The notes: generated by a model not told the origin, from the letters alone. DNA of 64,000 nt from Sinorhizobium alkalisoli (GCF_008932245.1 NZ_CP034909.1:3351001-3415000); one strand, 5' to 3'. Numbered from the stretch's first letter, positions 26,357 to 35,139 are shown. Numbers and translations are program-made.

Positions 26357-28840
26357 CTATTCCGCCGCGATGATCTTCGGCATTTCGGCAGACGGAATGC
26401 GGCAGGTGACCTCCGTGCCTTCGCCCTCCTTGCTGCGAATGGAAACGGTGCCGTGATGCAGGCTGACGAAGCTTTCGACGATCGAGAGCCCGAGACCGGC
26501 GCCGCCGCGCTGGCCGTGGCTCTCGAAGCGGTTGAACACGGTGTTCAGAACGTCCTGAGGAATGCCGGGCCCGGTATCCGTGACCGAGAACATGAAGTCG
26601 CTGCCGTCGCGCCGGCATGTGAGGCCGACGACGCTCCCGTCGGGCGCGAAGTTGGCGGCATTGGTCAGAAGCTTGATGAAGATCTGCTTCAGCCGTTGCT
26701 GGTCGGCGACGATGCCGCCGAGATTGTCCGGCGCGTCGATCCGGAGCGTGATACCGCTTTCGACGAGGCGCTCGGCCATCTGCTGCGCCACGTCGTCGAG
26801 CAGGTCGAGTAGCTTCACCTCGGTGAGGTCCAGTTCGACGATGCCGGCGTCGACTGTCGCCAGGTCGAGGATGTCGTTGACGATCGTCAGGAGCAGCGAC
26901 GAGGATGTGGCGATGTGGTCGACATATTCCGCCTGGCGCGAATTGAGCTCGCCGAAAGCCGGCGTCCTCAGGAGATCGGCGAAGCCGATGATGTTGGTCA
27001 GCGGCGAACGCAGCTCGTAGGAGACGTGGTGGACGAAGTCGTTCTTCAGCGCATCGGCCTTGCGCAAGGCGTCGTTTTTCTCCGTCAGCGCGCGTTCGAC
27101 GCGTACGCTGTCGGTAATGTTGACGAAAGTCAGCATCGTCTGCGCGTTGGGAAGCGGAATCACCGCATAATCGAGGATGAGACCGGTACGCAGCTCCAGT
27201 ATGCCTCGGCTTGACGGCCGCTCGTCGTCGAAGCTGGTGATGATGTGGGCGAAGCGCTTCCAGCCGTCCGGCTGGTCATAGGAGGGCAGGCATGCCTGCT
27301 CGACCGCGCGGATATGAGTGCCGGGCTTGGCCTCCGCTTCGCTGACGCCCCAGAGCGCCCGAAAGGCCGGATTGGACAGCCGGATGCGGCCATCCGGCCC
27401 GAACACGGCCACGCCTTCGGCGAGATGGTCGATGGTCTCGCCCTGGACCTGCACCAGCGTGTTGTAGCGGGTTTCGAGATCGACCTTTTCCGTAAGGTTC
27501 TCGAAGACCCAGGTCGCGCCGCCCTGCGGCCGTGCCGTGGCGAAGACGCGCAGCGTCTGGCCGTTTGGCAGGTGCCAAAGGTCGCTCTGGGTATCCGGCG
27601 CCTGGTAGACCGAAAGCGCATTGGCTTTCCATTGTTTCCAGTTGAGCTGTTCCGGCAGTTTCGCGCTGGCTCTCAGCCGGTCGAACAATTCGCCATTGTC
27701 GGGCTTGCGCTCCAGGAAGCCCATGTCGAGGTCCCAGAGGCGCTGGAAGGCCTGGTTGTAGAACTGCAGGCGCTGATGGCCGTCGAAGATCGCGACGGGC
27801 GTCGCCAGATGGTCGAGGGTTTCGGCGTGGCTCTTCAGCGTGCGTGCGAGTTCCTCGCGCACGGCCTCGATGCCGGAGACGTCGATCGCCATGCCCGCCG
27901 AGCCAGCAGGGCTGCGGGCGTCGACCACGTCGAAGAAGGTACGGTTGCCGCGCACCACGGTCGACACCTTGTCGCGGAACGGCGTGTCGAAGGTGGAGAC
28001 GGAGCGGATCTTTTCGCGCGCCGCGGTCGCCAGCAGCTCGCGCCCTTCCGCCGTGGCCGCGGCGGGGCTGCGGGCCTCGACCGCCTCGGCATAGGCCTCG
28101 TTCACCCATTCGAGCTTGCCGTCGGGACTGCGCTGCCAGACGGGAAGATCGACCGCGTCAAGCAGGGTGCGGAAGGTGGAAAGCGAGGTATGCAGCCGGT
28201 CGCGTTCGAGCTTCAGCTCGGCAAGTTCGGCTCTCAGATTGTTGAGCGCGATGAAGCGCACGAAGGCCCGGCCGCCCGAAACGCGGCCCTGGGCTTCGAG
28301 GACCTCGTTGCGTTGCGTCTCGAGCACGAGATCGAAGCTTTGCGCATGCGCCCTTAGCATTTCGATCGCCTTTTCGAGATCGCTTGCCGATTGCGGCTTG
28401 ATCCAGCGTCCGAAGGCAAGAAAATCGCGATCCTCCTGTGGCGCGCCGGTCTCGATGGGAAGCTGCCCAAGGAATTCCGGCCGTTCGGCAAGCCCGTCCC
28501 AGATGACGATGCGCCGGCTCTTGTCGGCAATCAGCGCCTGGAAACGGGAAATCCGCTGGTTGGCATCCGAGAGGTCCGACCGCAGCTGGCGGTTCTCCGC
28601 TTCGATATTCCCCCGCTGCCGGATAAGCCAGATCGCCGAAATCATCGCGGCGGAGATGACACCGATCAGCACGGAGAAGGTGACGACCTCGGACGAGCCG
28701 AAGATGGTTCTGGCCACCGGGGTCGACACCTCGGCCGCGGCATCGCTCGCCGCGAACAGCGCCGTGCAGGCGAGCAGCCGGAGCACCAGCCGCGGAGCCC
28801 CCTGCCACGCGGCTTTGGTCATGGATCGTTGCGTGATCAT
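26357..28840 (-). CDS. divL: DivL-like PAS-domain sensor kinase with tyrosine at the phospho-acceptor site
   Basis: 827 residues from the ATG at MITQRSMTKAAWQG, with GAGGA eight bases before it. One hydrophobic segment lies near residues 17-35 and a membrane span near residues 53-72 (VVTFSVLIGVISAAMISA). A coiled region and three PAS-like domains follow, then HisKA and HATPase domains (DTGPGIP, GAGLGLSI). The H-box reads HHVSYELRSPL: residue 608 is Tyr (TAC codon at 27019-27017) where kinases have His. That substitution, the PAS array and the single N-terminal anchor are the hallmarks of DivL, which controls CckA and thus CtrA in alphaproteobacterial cell cycles. It heads the cluster ending at trxA. 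Confidence 0.85.
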   Translation of the reverse strand: MITQRSMTKAAWQGAPRLVLRLLACTALFAASDAAAEVSTPVARTIFGSSEVVTFSVLIGVISAAMISAIWLIRQRGNIEAENRQLRSDLSDANQRISRFQALIADKSRRIVIWDGLAERPEFLGQLPIETGAPQEDRDFLAFGRWIKPQSASDLEKAIEMLRAHAQSFDLVLETQRNEVLEAQGRVSGGRAFVRFIALNNLRAELAELKLERDRLHTSLSTFRTLLDAVDLPVWQRSPDGKLEWVNEAYAEAVEARSPAAATAEGRELLATAAREKIRSVSTFDTPFRDKVSTVVRGNRTFFDVVDARSPAGSAGMAIDVSGIEAVREELARTLKSHAETLDHLATPVAIFDGHQRLQFYNQAFQRLWDLDMGFLERKPDNGELFDRLRASAKLPEQLNWKQWKANALSVYQAPDTQSDLWHLPNGQTLRVFATARPQGGATWVFENLTEKVDLETRYNTLVQVQGETIDHLAEGVAVFGPDGRIRLSNPAFRALWGVSEAEAKPGTHIRAVEQACLPSYDQPDGWKRFAHIITSFDDERPSSRGILELRTGLILDYAVIPLPNAQTMLTFVNITDSVRVERALTEKNDALRKADALKNDFVHHVSYELRSPLTNIIGFADLLRTPAFGELNSRQAEYVDHIATSSSLLLTIVNDILDLATVDAGIVELDLTEVKLLDLLDDVAQQMAERLVESGITLRIDAPDNLGGIVADQQRLKQIFIKLLTNAANFAPDGSVVGLTCRRDGSDFMFSVTDTGPGIPQDVLNTVFNRFESHGQRGGAGLGLSIVESFVSLHHGTVSIRSKEGEGTEVTCRIPSAEMPKIIAAE

Positions 28841-29009
28841 CGCGCCGCCGTCCTCAGGACGCCCGGCGAATTGGTTTTCAGCGCAATTGTGCGAAAAAGG
28901 GTTCGCGTCCGTTCCGTTTGCATCCCCGGTCTGTCTCCGTCTGTTTGCCGCATGTCCGACAAGACATCCCCACGCGCAACGCCGAGGACGGAACGGGAAG
29001 AAGTGCCAT

Positions 29010-29027
29010 GCGGTCAAGTTTGACCGC
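29010..29027. promoter_or_regulatory. perfect palindrome upstream of divL
   Basis: GCGGTCAA and TTGACCGC flank a GT spacer, 170 bases before the divL start. It looks like a dimeric repressor site, and TTGACC could also be part of a -35 element on either strand. The binding protein is unknown. Confidence 0.4.
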
Positions 29028-29075
29028 CTTCACTTCTCGCGAACTAAGGCCGCACCAGCGTCACGAATCAATGAG

Positions 29076-29083
29076 TTAACCAT
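29076..29083 (+). promoter_or_regulatory. candidate CtrA half-site
   Basis: TTAACCAT matches the common 8-base half-site of the alphaproteobacterial cell-cycle regulator CtrA. It lies about 236 bases before divL, whose product acts in the pathway controlling CtrA. A second TTAA at the expected N7 spacing is not present, so this is only suggestive. Confidence 0.3.
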
Positions 29084-29118
29084 ACTTCTTTGACGATTCG
29101 GCGGAAAGTCTACGGTCC

Positions 29119-29157
29119 AAAAAAGCGGCCGCGATCTCTTGTCAAGATCGCGGCCAC
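29119..29157 (-). terminator. rho-independent terminator of ahcY
   Basis: On the minus strand a long stem (GGCCGCGATCTT pairing with AAGATCGCGGCC-like sequence) is followed by GC and six T, 30 to 65 bases after the ahcY stop. It separates the ahcY transcript from divL. Confidence 0.88.
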
Positions 29158-29185
29158 AAGATGTTGTGGATCGCCCGGGTAATGA

Positions 29186-30586
29186 TTAGTACCGGTAGTG
29201 TTCGGCTTTGAACGGACCCTGGGACTTCACGCCGATATAGGCGGCCTGCTCCTCCGAGAGCTGGGTGAGCCTGGCGCCCAGCTTGGCGAGATGCAGGCGT
29301 GCGACCTTCTCGTCGAGCTGCTTCGGCAGCACGTAGACTTCGTTCTTGTAGTTCTCGCCCTTGGAGAAGAGCTCGATCTGTGCCAGGACCTGGTTGGAGA
29401 AGGAGGCGGACATCACGAAGGACGGATGGCCGGTGGCGTTGCCGAGGTTGAGCAGGCGGCCTTCCGAGAGCAGGATCATGCGATTGCCCTTCGGGAATTC
29501 GATCATGTCGACCTGCGGCTTGATGTTCGTCCACTTCAGGTTCCGAAGCGCGGAAACCTGGATCTCGTTGTCGAAGTGGCCGATATTGCCGACGATCGCC
29601 ATGTCCTTCATCTCGCGCATGTGCTCGATGCGGATGACGTCCTTGTTGCCGGTCGTGGTGATGAAGATGTCGGCGGTGGAGACGACGTCTTCGAGTTGCA
29701 CCACCTCGTAACCGTCCATGGCGGCCTGCAGGGCGCAGATCGGGTCGATTTCGGTTACCTTGACGCGGGCGCCGGCTCCCTTGAGCGAGGCGGCCGAGCC
29801 CTTGCCGACATCGCCATAGCCGCAAACGACAGCAACCTTGCCGGCCATCATTACGTCGGTGCCGCGGCGGATGCCGTCGACGAGCGACTCCTTGCAGCCA
29901 TACTTGTTGTCGAATTTCGACTTGGTGACGCTGTCATTGACATTGATCGCCGGGAAGGGCAGCAGGCCTTTCGCCTGGAGCTGATAAAGCCGGTTGACGC
30001 CGGTGGTCGTCTCTTCCGTCACGCCCTTGATGGCATCGCGCTGCCTGGTGAACCAGCCGGGCGTTGCGGCAAGCCGCTTCCTGATCTGCGCGAAGAGGAT
30101 TTCCTCCTCTTCCGAGCCGGGGTTCGACAGCACGTCCTCACCCGCTTCAGCGCGGGCCCCGAGCAGGATGTACATGGTCGCGTCGCCGCCATCGTCGAGA
30201 ATCATGTTGGATACGCCGCCATCGGTCCACTGGAAGATCTTGTCCGTATAGGACCAGTAGTCCTCGAGCGTTTCGCCCTTGACCGCAAAGACCGGAATGC
30301 CGCGCGCGGCGATCGCAGCGGCGGCATGGTCCTGGGTCGAGAAGATATTGCAGGAGGCCCAACGCACTTCCGCGCCGAGCGCAACCAGCGTCTCGATCAG
30401 CACCGCGGTCTGGATCGTCATGTGCAGAGAGCCGGTGATGCGGGCGCCTTTGAGTGGCTGCGACGGACCGAACTCCTCGCGGCAGGCCATCAGACCCGGC
30501 ATTTCCGTTTCGGCGATCGCAATTTCCTTGCGGCCGAAATCGGCAAGCCCGATGTCGGCGACGATATAGTCCTGAGTGGCGGTCAT
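29186..30586 (-). CDS. ahcY: S-adenosylhomocysteine hydrolase
   Basis: 466 residues, the long bacterial form with the insert near residues 150-190. The NAD-binding loop is [12 protein letters not shown]. The C-terminal part carries [10 protein letters not shown], and Lys/Tyr of the C-terminus (HYRY) reach into the NAD site of the neighbouring subunit. It splits SAH into adenosine and homocysteine, keeping methyltransferases running and feeding the methionine cycle. GGAGAACTCC precedes the ATG. A long perfect palindrome 130 bases upstream suggests repression by a methionine-cycle regulator. A hairpin terminator follows. Confidence 0.98.
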   Translation of the reverse strand: MTATQDYIVADIGLADFGRKEIAIAETEMPGLMACREEFGPSQPLKGARITGSLHMTIQTAVLIETLVALGAEVRWASCNIFSTQDHAAAAIAARGIPVFAVKGETLEDYWSYTDKIFQWTDGGVSNMILDDGGDATMYILLGARAEAGEDVLSNPGSEEEEILFAQIRKRLAATPGWFTRQRDAIKGVTEETTTGVNRLYQLQAKGLLPFPAINVNDSVTKSKFDNKYGCKESLVDGIRRGTDVMMAGKVAVVCGYGDVGKGSAASLKGAGARVKVTEIDPICALQAAMDGYEVVQLEDVVSTADIFITTTGNKDVIRIEHMREMKDMAIVGNIGHFDNEIQVSALRNLKWTNIKPQVDMIEFPKGNRMILLSEGRLLNLGNATGHPSFVMSASFSNQVLAQIELFSKGENYKNEVYVLPKQLDEKVARLHLAKLGARLTQLSEEQAAYIGVKSQGPFKAEHYRY

Positions 30587-30714
30587 GGAGTTCTCCAGGC
30601 TGATCTTTTCGGCCGCACCGGCGGACGGGCCGTTTGGCGGCGTGGCATTGCGCCCCGCATTCAGGCGGGGAGCGTCCGTTTGGTCTATCAGGAATCGCCT
30701 GGCAGGGCAATGGT

Positions 30715-30736
30715 CATATAAAGAGGTCTTTATATG
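30715..30736. promoter_or_regulatory. perfect 10+2+10 palindrome in the ahcY promoter (SahR/SamR-like operator)
   Basis: CATATAAAGA and TCTTTATATG flank GG, and the half-site motif TTTATAT recurs directly beside it. The AT-rich site stands out in GC-rich DNA in the 189-base gap between ptsH and ahcY. It resembles the CATATAAAGA-type palindromes assigned to ArsR-family methionine-cycle regulators (SahR/SamR) in alphaproteobacteria. The resemblance is from memory, not a search. Confidence 0.6.
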
Positions 30737-30775
30737 TTTATATCGGCGGCGGGCAGCATTCCAGAAGCCGAAGTC

Positions 30776-31069
30776 TTACATTTCCTCGCCGAACTTGTCG
30801 CGCACCAGCGCATCGAGGGCGTTGAGGGCCTCTTCCGCCTGCGAACCGCTGGCGCTGACGCAGACGCTGCAGCCGGTGCTCGCGGCAAGCATCATCAAAC
30901 CCATGATCGACGTTCCGCCAACGGTCATGCCGTCTTTGGAAACGGTAATCTCGGCGTCATAGGCCTCGACCGTCTGGACGAACTTCGCCGAGGCGCGTGC
31001 ATGCAGGCCGCGCTTGTTGATGATGAGCAGCTCGCGCGTCAATACCGTATCGGAAAGATGGTCCATCAT
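30776..31069 (-). CDS. ptsH: HPr phosphocarrier protein of the regulatory PTS
   Basis: 97 residues. The phospho-accepting His23 lies in NKRGLHARASAKF, and the regulatory serine Ser54 lies in GGTSIMGLMML, the site HPr kinase would modify. It takes phosphate from enzyme I (not in this window) and passes it to the EIIA protein encoded just upstream. Its start overlaps the EIIA stop by ATGA. No sugar permease is encoded nearby, which fits a purely regulatory phosphotransfer chain. Confidence 0.95.
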   Translation of the reverse strand: MMDHLSDTVLTRELLIINKRGLHARASAKFVQTVEAYDAEITVSKDGMTVGGTSIMGLMMLAASTGCSVCVSASGSQAEEALNALDALVRDKFGEEM

Positions 31070-31467
31070 TTTCCACTCAGCACGCGGCTGGCGACATTGA
31101 TGTATTTTCGCCCCGCTTCCGAGGCTTCGACAAGAGCCTTGTCCATGTCGCTTTCGCCGCGCACGCCGGCGAGCTTGATCAGCATCGGCAGGTTGGCGCC
31201 GGCGATCACCTCGACGCTGCCGCTACGCATGACCGAAATGGCGAGATTGGAGGGCGTACCGCCGAACATGTCCGTCAGGATGATGACGCCGTCGCCCTCA
31301 TTGGCGCTGTCGACGGCGTTGATGATGTCCTGACGCCGCTGGTCCATGTCGTCCTCGGGGCCGATGCACACCGTCTCGATTGCTTTTTGCGGACCGACGA
31401 CATGTTCCAAGGCATGCCTAAACTCATCCGCCAGCTTGCCATGGGTGACAAGCACAAGTCCGATCAT
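31066..31467 (-). CDS. PTS EIIA component, mannose family
   Basis: 133 residues from the ATG at MIGLVLVTHGKLADE; an in-frame extension to 31620 lacks a ribosome site and family similarity. His9 in LVTHGKL is the phosphorylation site of the EIIA-Man domain, and the DMFGGTPSN motif is typical. It exists as a single domain with no IIB, IIC or IID partner here, so it probably acts as a signalling protein downstream of HPr. In rhizobia this protein is often called ManX or EIIA-Man. Confidence 0.93.
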   Translation of the reverse strand: MIGLVLVTHGKLADEFRHALEHVVGPQKAIETVCIGPEDDMDQRRQDIINAVDSANEGDGVIILTDMFGGTPSNLAISVMRSGSVEVIAGANLPMLIKLAGVRGESDMDKALVEASEAGRKYINVASRVLSGK

Positions 31468-31624
31468 GGGTATCTTTGCTCCAACTGAATCCGCAACTCG
31501 TCGATGGGTGAGATATCGCAATGCAGCAATTTCGTCCACCTGTTGGGGCGGCCATCTTGGCAAGGAAAAGGCGAAGTGCAAGCCTAAAATGCCGAAAAAG
31601 CAGCCGTTTTGCTGTCGCATAGGG

Positions 31625-32080
31625 CTAAATGCCTAATTTTTCGGGCAGTATCGCGAGCAGCGCGTCGAGCGGCGAGAGAGGGCCTTCAACGGGAAGGCGT
31701 ATCATTGGCAGGCCATTGCCAACTTGTAGATGCAATCGCTCCTGCTCCGGCGGCAGGCGGGGGTCATGCGGTGCCTTCACCGGCAGGATAGCCCAGTCGA
31801 GAATGCAGGCCGGGACGATGTCCACTGCGGCGATGCCGGCGCCGCGAATTTCGATCAGGCCGCGAATGGCGGCCGGGCAACGCGCCACGACGCGGCCGTT
31901 CTCCAGCGACAGGTCGACCCGGTCGTCGGCAACAAGTGCCGCAAAGCGCCCGCGGCGCCGCACCTGCGAAATCAAGGAGAGCGCCAGCGCCGACTTTCCC
32001 GAGCCGGAAGCGCCGGTCAAGAGAAAGCCGGTCGTGCCAAGCACGATCGCCGTCGCATGGATGTTGCAGCCGGCCGTCAC
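31625..32080 (-). CDS. hprK: HPr kinase/phosphorylase, short alphaproteobacterial form
   Basis: 151 residues, about half the length of the Firmicutes enzyme: the N-terminal domain is missing and only the catalytic domain remains. Walker A is LTGASGSGKSALALSL, and the family signature EIRGAGIAAVDIV is present. It phosphorylates HPr on serine. Its ATG overlaps the chvG stop, so the sensor kinase and the HPr kinase are translationally coupled. A 157-base gap follows before EIIA. Confidence 0.93.
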   Translation of the reverse strand: MTAGCNIHATAIVLGTTGFLLTGASGSGKSALALSLISQVRRRGRFAALVADDRVDLSLENGRVVARCPAAIRGLIEIRGAGIAAVDIVPACILDWAILPVKAPHDPRLPPEQERLHLQVGNGLPMIRLPVEGPLSPLDALLAILPEKLGI

Positions 32081-33861
32081 GCGCTCTGCTCTGCAGGTAG
32101 CGACAAGACGAAGCGGGCACCAGTCACGCGACCGTCCTTGCCGACGATGTTCTCGGCCTTCAACGCGCCCCCGTGGGCCTCGGCAATCTGGCGCGAGATA
32201 GACAGGCCCAGGCCGGAGTTCTGGCCGAAATCCTCGCCCTCCGGCCGGTCGGTGTAGAATCGCTCGAAGATGCGGTCGATGTCCTCCGCCTGGATGCCGG
32301 GTCCGTTGTCCTCGACCGTGACGATGCAGCGCGACCGCGAGCGGCTCAGCCGCAGGATGATGCGACCGTTCGGCGTGGGCACGAAGGAGCGCGCATTCTC
32401 GATGAGATTGGTGATGATCTGGCTGATGCGCAGCTCATAGCCGCTGACGAAGAAATTCGCCTTCGGATTGTCCTTTCGGTCGATGACGAAGTCGAGCAGT
32501 ACCGCTTTCTTGCTGCCGCGGACCTGCCGCGAGATGTCGACGAGGTCGCCGAGGAGTTTTTCCAGGTCGATCTTCTTCGCATCGCTCCGGGCAAGCTCGG
32601 CGTCGAGCCGGGAAGCGTCGGAAATGTCGCTGATCAGGCGGTCGAGGCGCCTGACATCGTGCTGGATGATGTCGAGCAGCCGCTTCTTGGAATCCTCGGT
32701 GCGCGCGAGCGGCAGGGTCTCCACCGCGCTACGCAGCGAGGTCAGCGGATTCTTCAGCTCATGGCTGACATCGGCGGCAAAATTCTCGATCGCGGCGATG
32801 CGGTCGTAAAGTGCCGTCGTCATTTCCCGCAGTGCAATCGAGAGATTGCCGATCTCGTCCTGGCGGGAGGAGAAGTCCGGGATTTCCTCGCGTTCCTTGG
32901 CGCCGCGGCGCACGCGGATGGCTGCCGCCGCCAGCCGTCGCAGCGGATTGGCGATGGTCGAAGAGAGGAGCAGCGAAAGGATGACGTTGACGAGTGCGGC
33001 AACGCCGAACACGCGGATGATCGCCAGGCGCTCGGCGTGCACGATCTTGTCGATGTCGCCCGCCTGGGTGGAGAGCAGCAGCACGCCGAGCACCGCACGG
33101 AAACGCTGCACCGGTACCGCCACGGATACGATCAGTTCGCCCTTTTCGGTGACGCGCACGACCGCGCCGCGCACGCCGGTCAGCGCGTTCATCACTTCCG
33201 GATAGACCGAGCCGTTGCCGCCGGGCGGCTCCTTGTAGAGCGGCAGGTTGCTCGGCTGCAAGAGCCGGTTGAACCAGGTACTGATTGTCTCCGTGATGCC
33301 GGGCGTTTCCGGATCGACGGGCGGCAGATCGAAGCGAAGCACCTGGCCACCGCTATAGAGATGGCGCGAGTCGAGTAGCAGATCGGCATCGGCGTCGAAG
33401 AGACGGGCGCGCGTGCGCGTCGGCGAGATGAGCCTTCGGAGAACCGGCGCGACCCGGTCCTGGATAATCGGGAATTCCAGGTCCTCGTCACTCGGCAGCG
33501 GCGTGATGCTCTCGCCGGCCTGAAGTTCCAGCAGCTTTTCCGGATCGATGGTGATCGAGTTCGTGTCGACCGATGCCGATGCGGAAATCGCGCCGGCGAT
33601 GATTTCGCCCTGTGTCAGCAGGCTTTCCACGCGGGCGTCGATGAGCCCCTCGCGAAACTGGTTGAGATACATGATCCCGCCGACCAGCACGATGAGCGCG
33701 ACGAGGTTGAAGAAGACGATTCGCCGCGTCAGACTCGAAAAGACGGCGTTGCCGAACAGGCGGCGGATCAGCGTGAAGGGGTGCGCCCAACGACGCTGTC
33801 CGCGCAACGCAGAGGGCCTCCCGTCCGAGTCGTCGATCTCGCCCCGCAAGACTTCTACCAA
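32077..33861 (-). CDS. chvG: ChvG/ExoS sensor histidine kinase
   Basis: About 594 residues if the TTG at LVEVLRGEIDDSDG is used; it has GGGAGCAGAAGG just before it. The frame stays open to 34155, and an internal TTG 18 codons later is also possible, so the start is uncertain. A membrane span (IVFFNLVALIVLVGGIM) precedes a periplasmic sensor domain of about 240 residues, a second span, HAMP, the H-box DVSHELKNPLTSL and the ATPase motifs DNGPGI and GLGLSI. ChvG senses acid and envelope stress, inhibited by ExoR in the periplasm, and phosphorylates ChvI to control exopolysaccharide, motility and symbiosis. Confidence 0.93.
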   Translation of the reverse strand: MVEVLRGEIDDSDGRPSALRGQRRWAHPFTLIRRLFGNAVFSSLTRRIVFFNLVALIVLVGGIMYLNQFREGLIDARVESLLTQGEIIAGAISASASVDTNSITIDPEKLLELQAGESITPLPSDEDLEFPIIQDRVAPVLRRLISPTRTRARLFDADADLLLDSRHLYSGGQVLRFDLPPVDPETPGITETISTWFNRLLQPSNLPLYKEPPGGNGSVYPEVMNALTGVRGAVVRVTEKGELIVSVAVPVQRFRAVLGVLLLSTQAGDIDKIVHAERLAIIRVFGVAALVNVILSLLLSSTIANPLRRLAAAAIRVRRGAKEREEIPDFSSRQDEIGNLSIALREMTTALYDRIAAIENFAADVSHELKNPLTSLRSAVETLPLARTEDSKKRLLDIIQHDVRRLDRLISDISDASRLDAELARSDAKKIDLEKLLGDLVDISRQVRGSKKAVLLDFVIDRKDNPKANFFVSGYELRISQIITNLIENARSFVPTPNGRIILRLSRSRSRCIVTVEDNGPGIQAEDIDRIFERFYTDRPEGEDFGQNSGLGLSISRQIAEAHGGALKAENIVGKDGRVTGARFVLSLPAEQSA

Positions 33862-34210
33862 GCCTTCTGCTCCCGCGACGAAACCTTCGTCGCTTTTGTT
33901 CCTCTTCGCCGGCCAGTGGGCCACGATGTCGTTTGCGCGGTCCGACCTTCTCCAACAACCGCGGCGGCCGGATTTCTGCACATTTTCCGCGGGCCGAATC
34001 CGACCCGCGGCACGCCAGTGATTCAGGCGCTGTAGCGACCTTCGCTTGCGGCCGCAGGGGTCGGAGTGCGGCATGAACCGCTGACCTGCGCCTTTTGCCG
34101 CGCCCACGGCCCGGCGGCGGTTTCGCACCGCGGCAATCTGCGCCCCGCCTCTCAATGCGCCACAATCGGTGTGATGGCAAGTCCTGCCTGGAGCGCGAGA
34201 ACTCTTGGGG
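33862..34210. other. 349-base chvI-chvG spacer
   Basis: This is an unusually long gap for a two-component pair. It contains an inverted repeat CCGCGGG/CCCGCGG (33987-34010) without a T run and a GCTGTAGCGACCTT string near 34030 that resembles part of the RIME-like repeats elsewhere in the window. No separate gene with a ribosome site was seen. Part of it may encode chvG if a more upstream start is used. Confidence 0.5.
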
Positions 34211-34936
34211 TCAGGCCGTCTCGCGGAAGCGGTAGCCGACGCCGTAGAGCGTTTCGATCATGTCGAACTCGTTGTCGACCATCTTGAACTTCTTGCGGAG
34301 CCGCTTGATATGGCTGTCGATCGTCCGATCGTCGACATAGACCTGCTCGTCATAGGCGGCGTCCATCAGCGCGTCGCGGCTTTTGACGACGCCAGGGCGC
34401 TGCGCCAGCGAGTGCAGGATCAGGAATTCCGTTACCGTCAGCGTCACTGGCTCGTTCTTCCAGGTGCAGGTGTGACGCTCCTGGTCCATGACGAGCTGAC
34501 CGCGTTCCAGCGAGCGGGCGGGCGTGTCGCCGTTCTTCGGCGTGCCGGCGGCGCCGGCAGCCACGATCTCGCGGTTGGCCGCGCGACGCAGGATCGCTTT
34601 CACTCGCTCCACCAGCAGCCGCTGGGAAAAGGGCTTGGTGATGAAATCGTCCGCGCCCATCTTGAGTCCGAAGAGCTCGTCGATCTCCTCGTCCTTGGAG
34701 GTCAGGAAGATCACGGGCAGATCCGATTTCTGTCTCAGCCGGCGCAACAGCTCCATGCCGTCCATGCGCGGCATCTTGATGTCGAAGATCGCGAGCTGCG
34801 GCGGGCGTGCCAGCAGGCCCTCGAGCGCGGATGCGCCGTCGGTGTAGGTTTCGACCTTGTACCCCTCGGCTTCCAGCGCGATGGACACGGATGTCAGGAT
34901 GTTGCGGTCGTCATCGACAAGCGCGATGGTCTGCAT
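34211..34936 (-). CDS. chvI: ChvI response regulator (OmpR family)
   Basis: 241 residues from [12 protein letters not shown]. The receiver domain has acidic residues Asp8-10, phospho-acceptor Asp52 ([12 protein letters not shown]) and Lys in ITKPFS. The C-terminal winged helix has [14 protein letters not shown] and YGVGYRF. It is the partner of ChvG and controls succinoglycan, flagellar and acid-tolerance genes in rhizobia. Its start is 327 bases from pckA, which diverges from it. Confidence 0.96.
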   Translation of the reverse strand: MQTIALVDDDRNILTSVSIALEAEGYKVETYTDGASALEGLLARPPQLAIFDIKMPRMDGMELLRRLRQKSDLPVIFLTSKDEEIDELFGLKMGADDFITKPFSQRLLVERVKAILRRAANREIVAAGAAGTPKNGDTPARSLERGQLVMDQERHTCTWKNEPVTLTVTEFLILHSLAQRPGVVKSRDALMDAAYDEQVYVDDRTIDSHIKRLRKKFKMVDNEFDMIETLYGVGYRFRETA

Positions 34937-35110
34937 CGTATTCAACTCCGTCTTTTGATGTCCGGTGGCCGGAACCGCTCGAAACGGCGGCAACCGCGAG
35001 TCACGGTCGCGTTACATGAGTATAAAGGTGGAACAAATTGTGGCGAAGTGCAAAAGCCATTGCTCCGTCGCTCCCGCGGCGGGGCGGAAACACGACGCAG
35101 AATGGCGCGA

Positions 35111-35124
35111 TTTAACCGATTAAA
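35111..35124. promoter_or_regulatory. LacI-type operator candidate 1 upstream of pckA (PckR-like)
   Basis: TTTAACCGATTAAA is a near-palindrome around a central CG, as expected for LacI-family sites. It lies 140 bases before the pckA start and 30 bases, about three helical turns, from the second site. Rhizobial pckA is known to be controlled by the LacI-family regulator PckR. Confidence 0.55.
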
Positions 35125-35139
35125 AAAACACAAAATTTC

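Larger units (their letters stand above)
28841..29118. promoter_or_regulatory. divL upstream region
   Basis: With the ahcY terminator this forms a 345-base gap between divL and ahcY. It should hold the divL promoter. Two features stand out and are listed separately: a perfect palindrome at 29010-29027 and a TTAACCAT sequence at 29076-29083. No open frame with a ribosome site was seen. Confidence 0.5.

Noticed and set aside
30587..30714. Possible SAH or SAM riboswitch in the ahcY leader
   Set aside because: Only one simple hairpin (CCCCGC/GCGGGG) was seen; the conserved core sequences of known SAH and SAM-II riboswitches were not.
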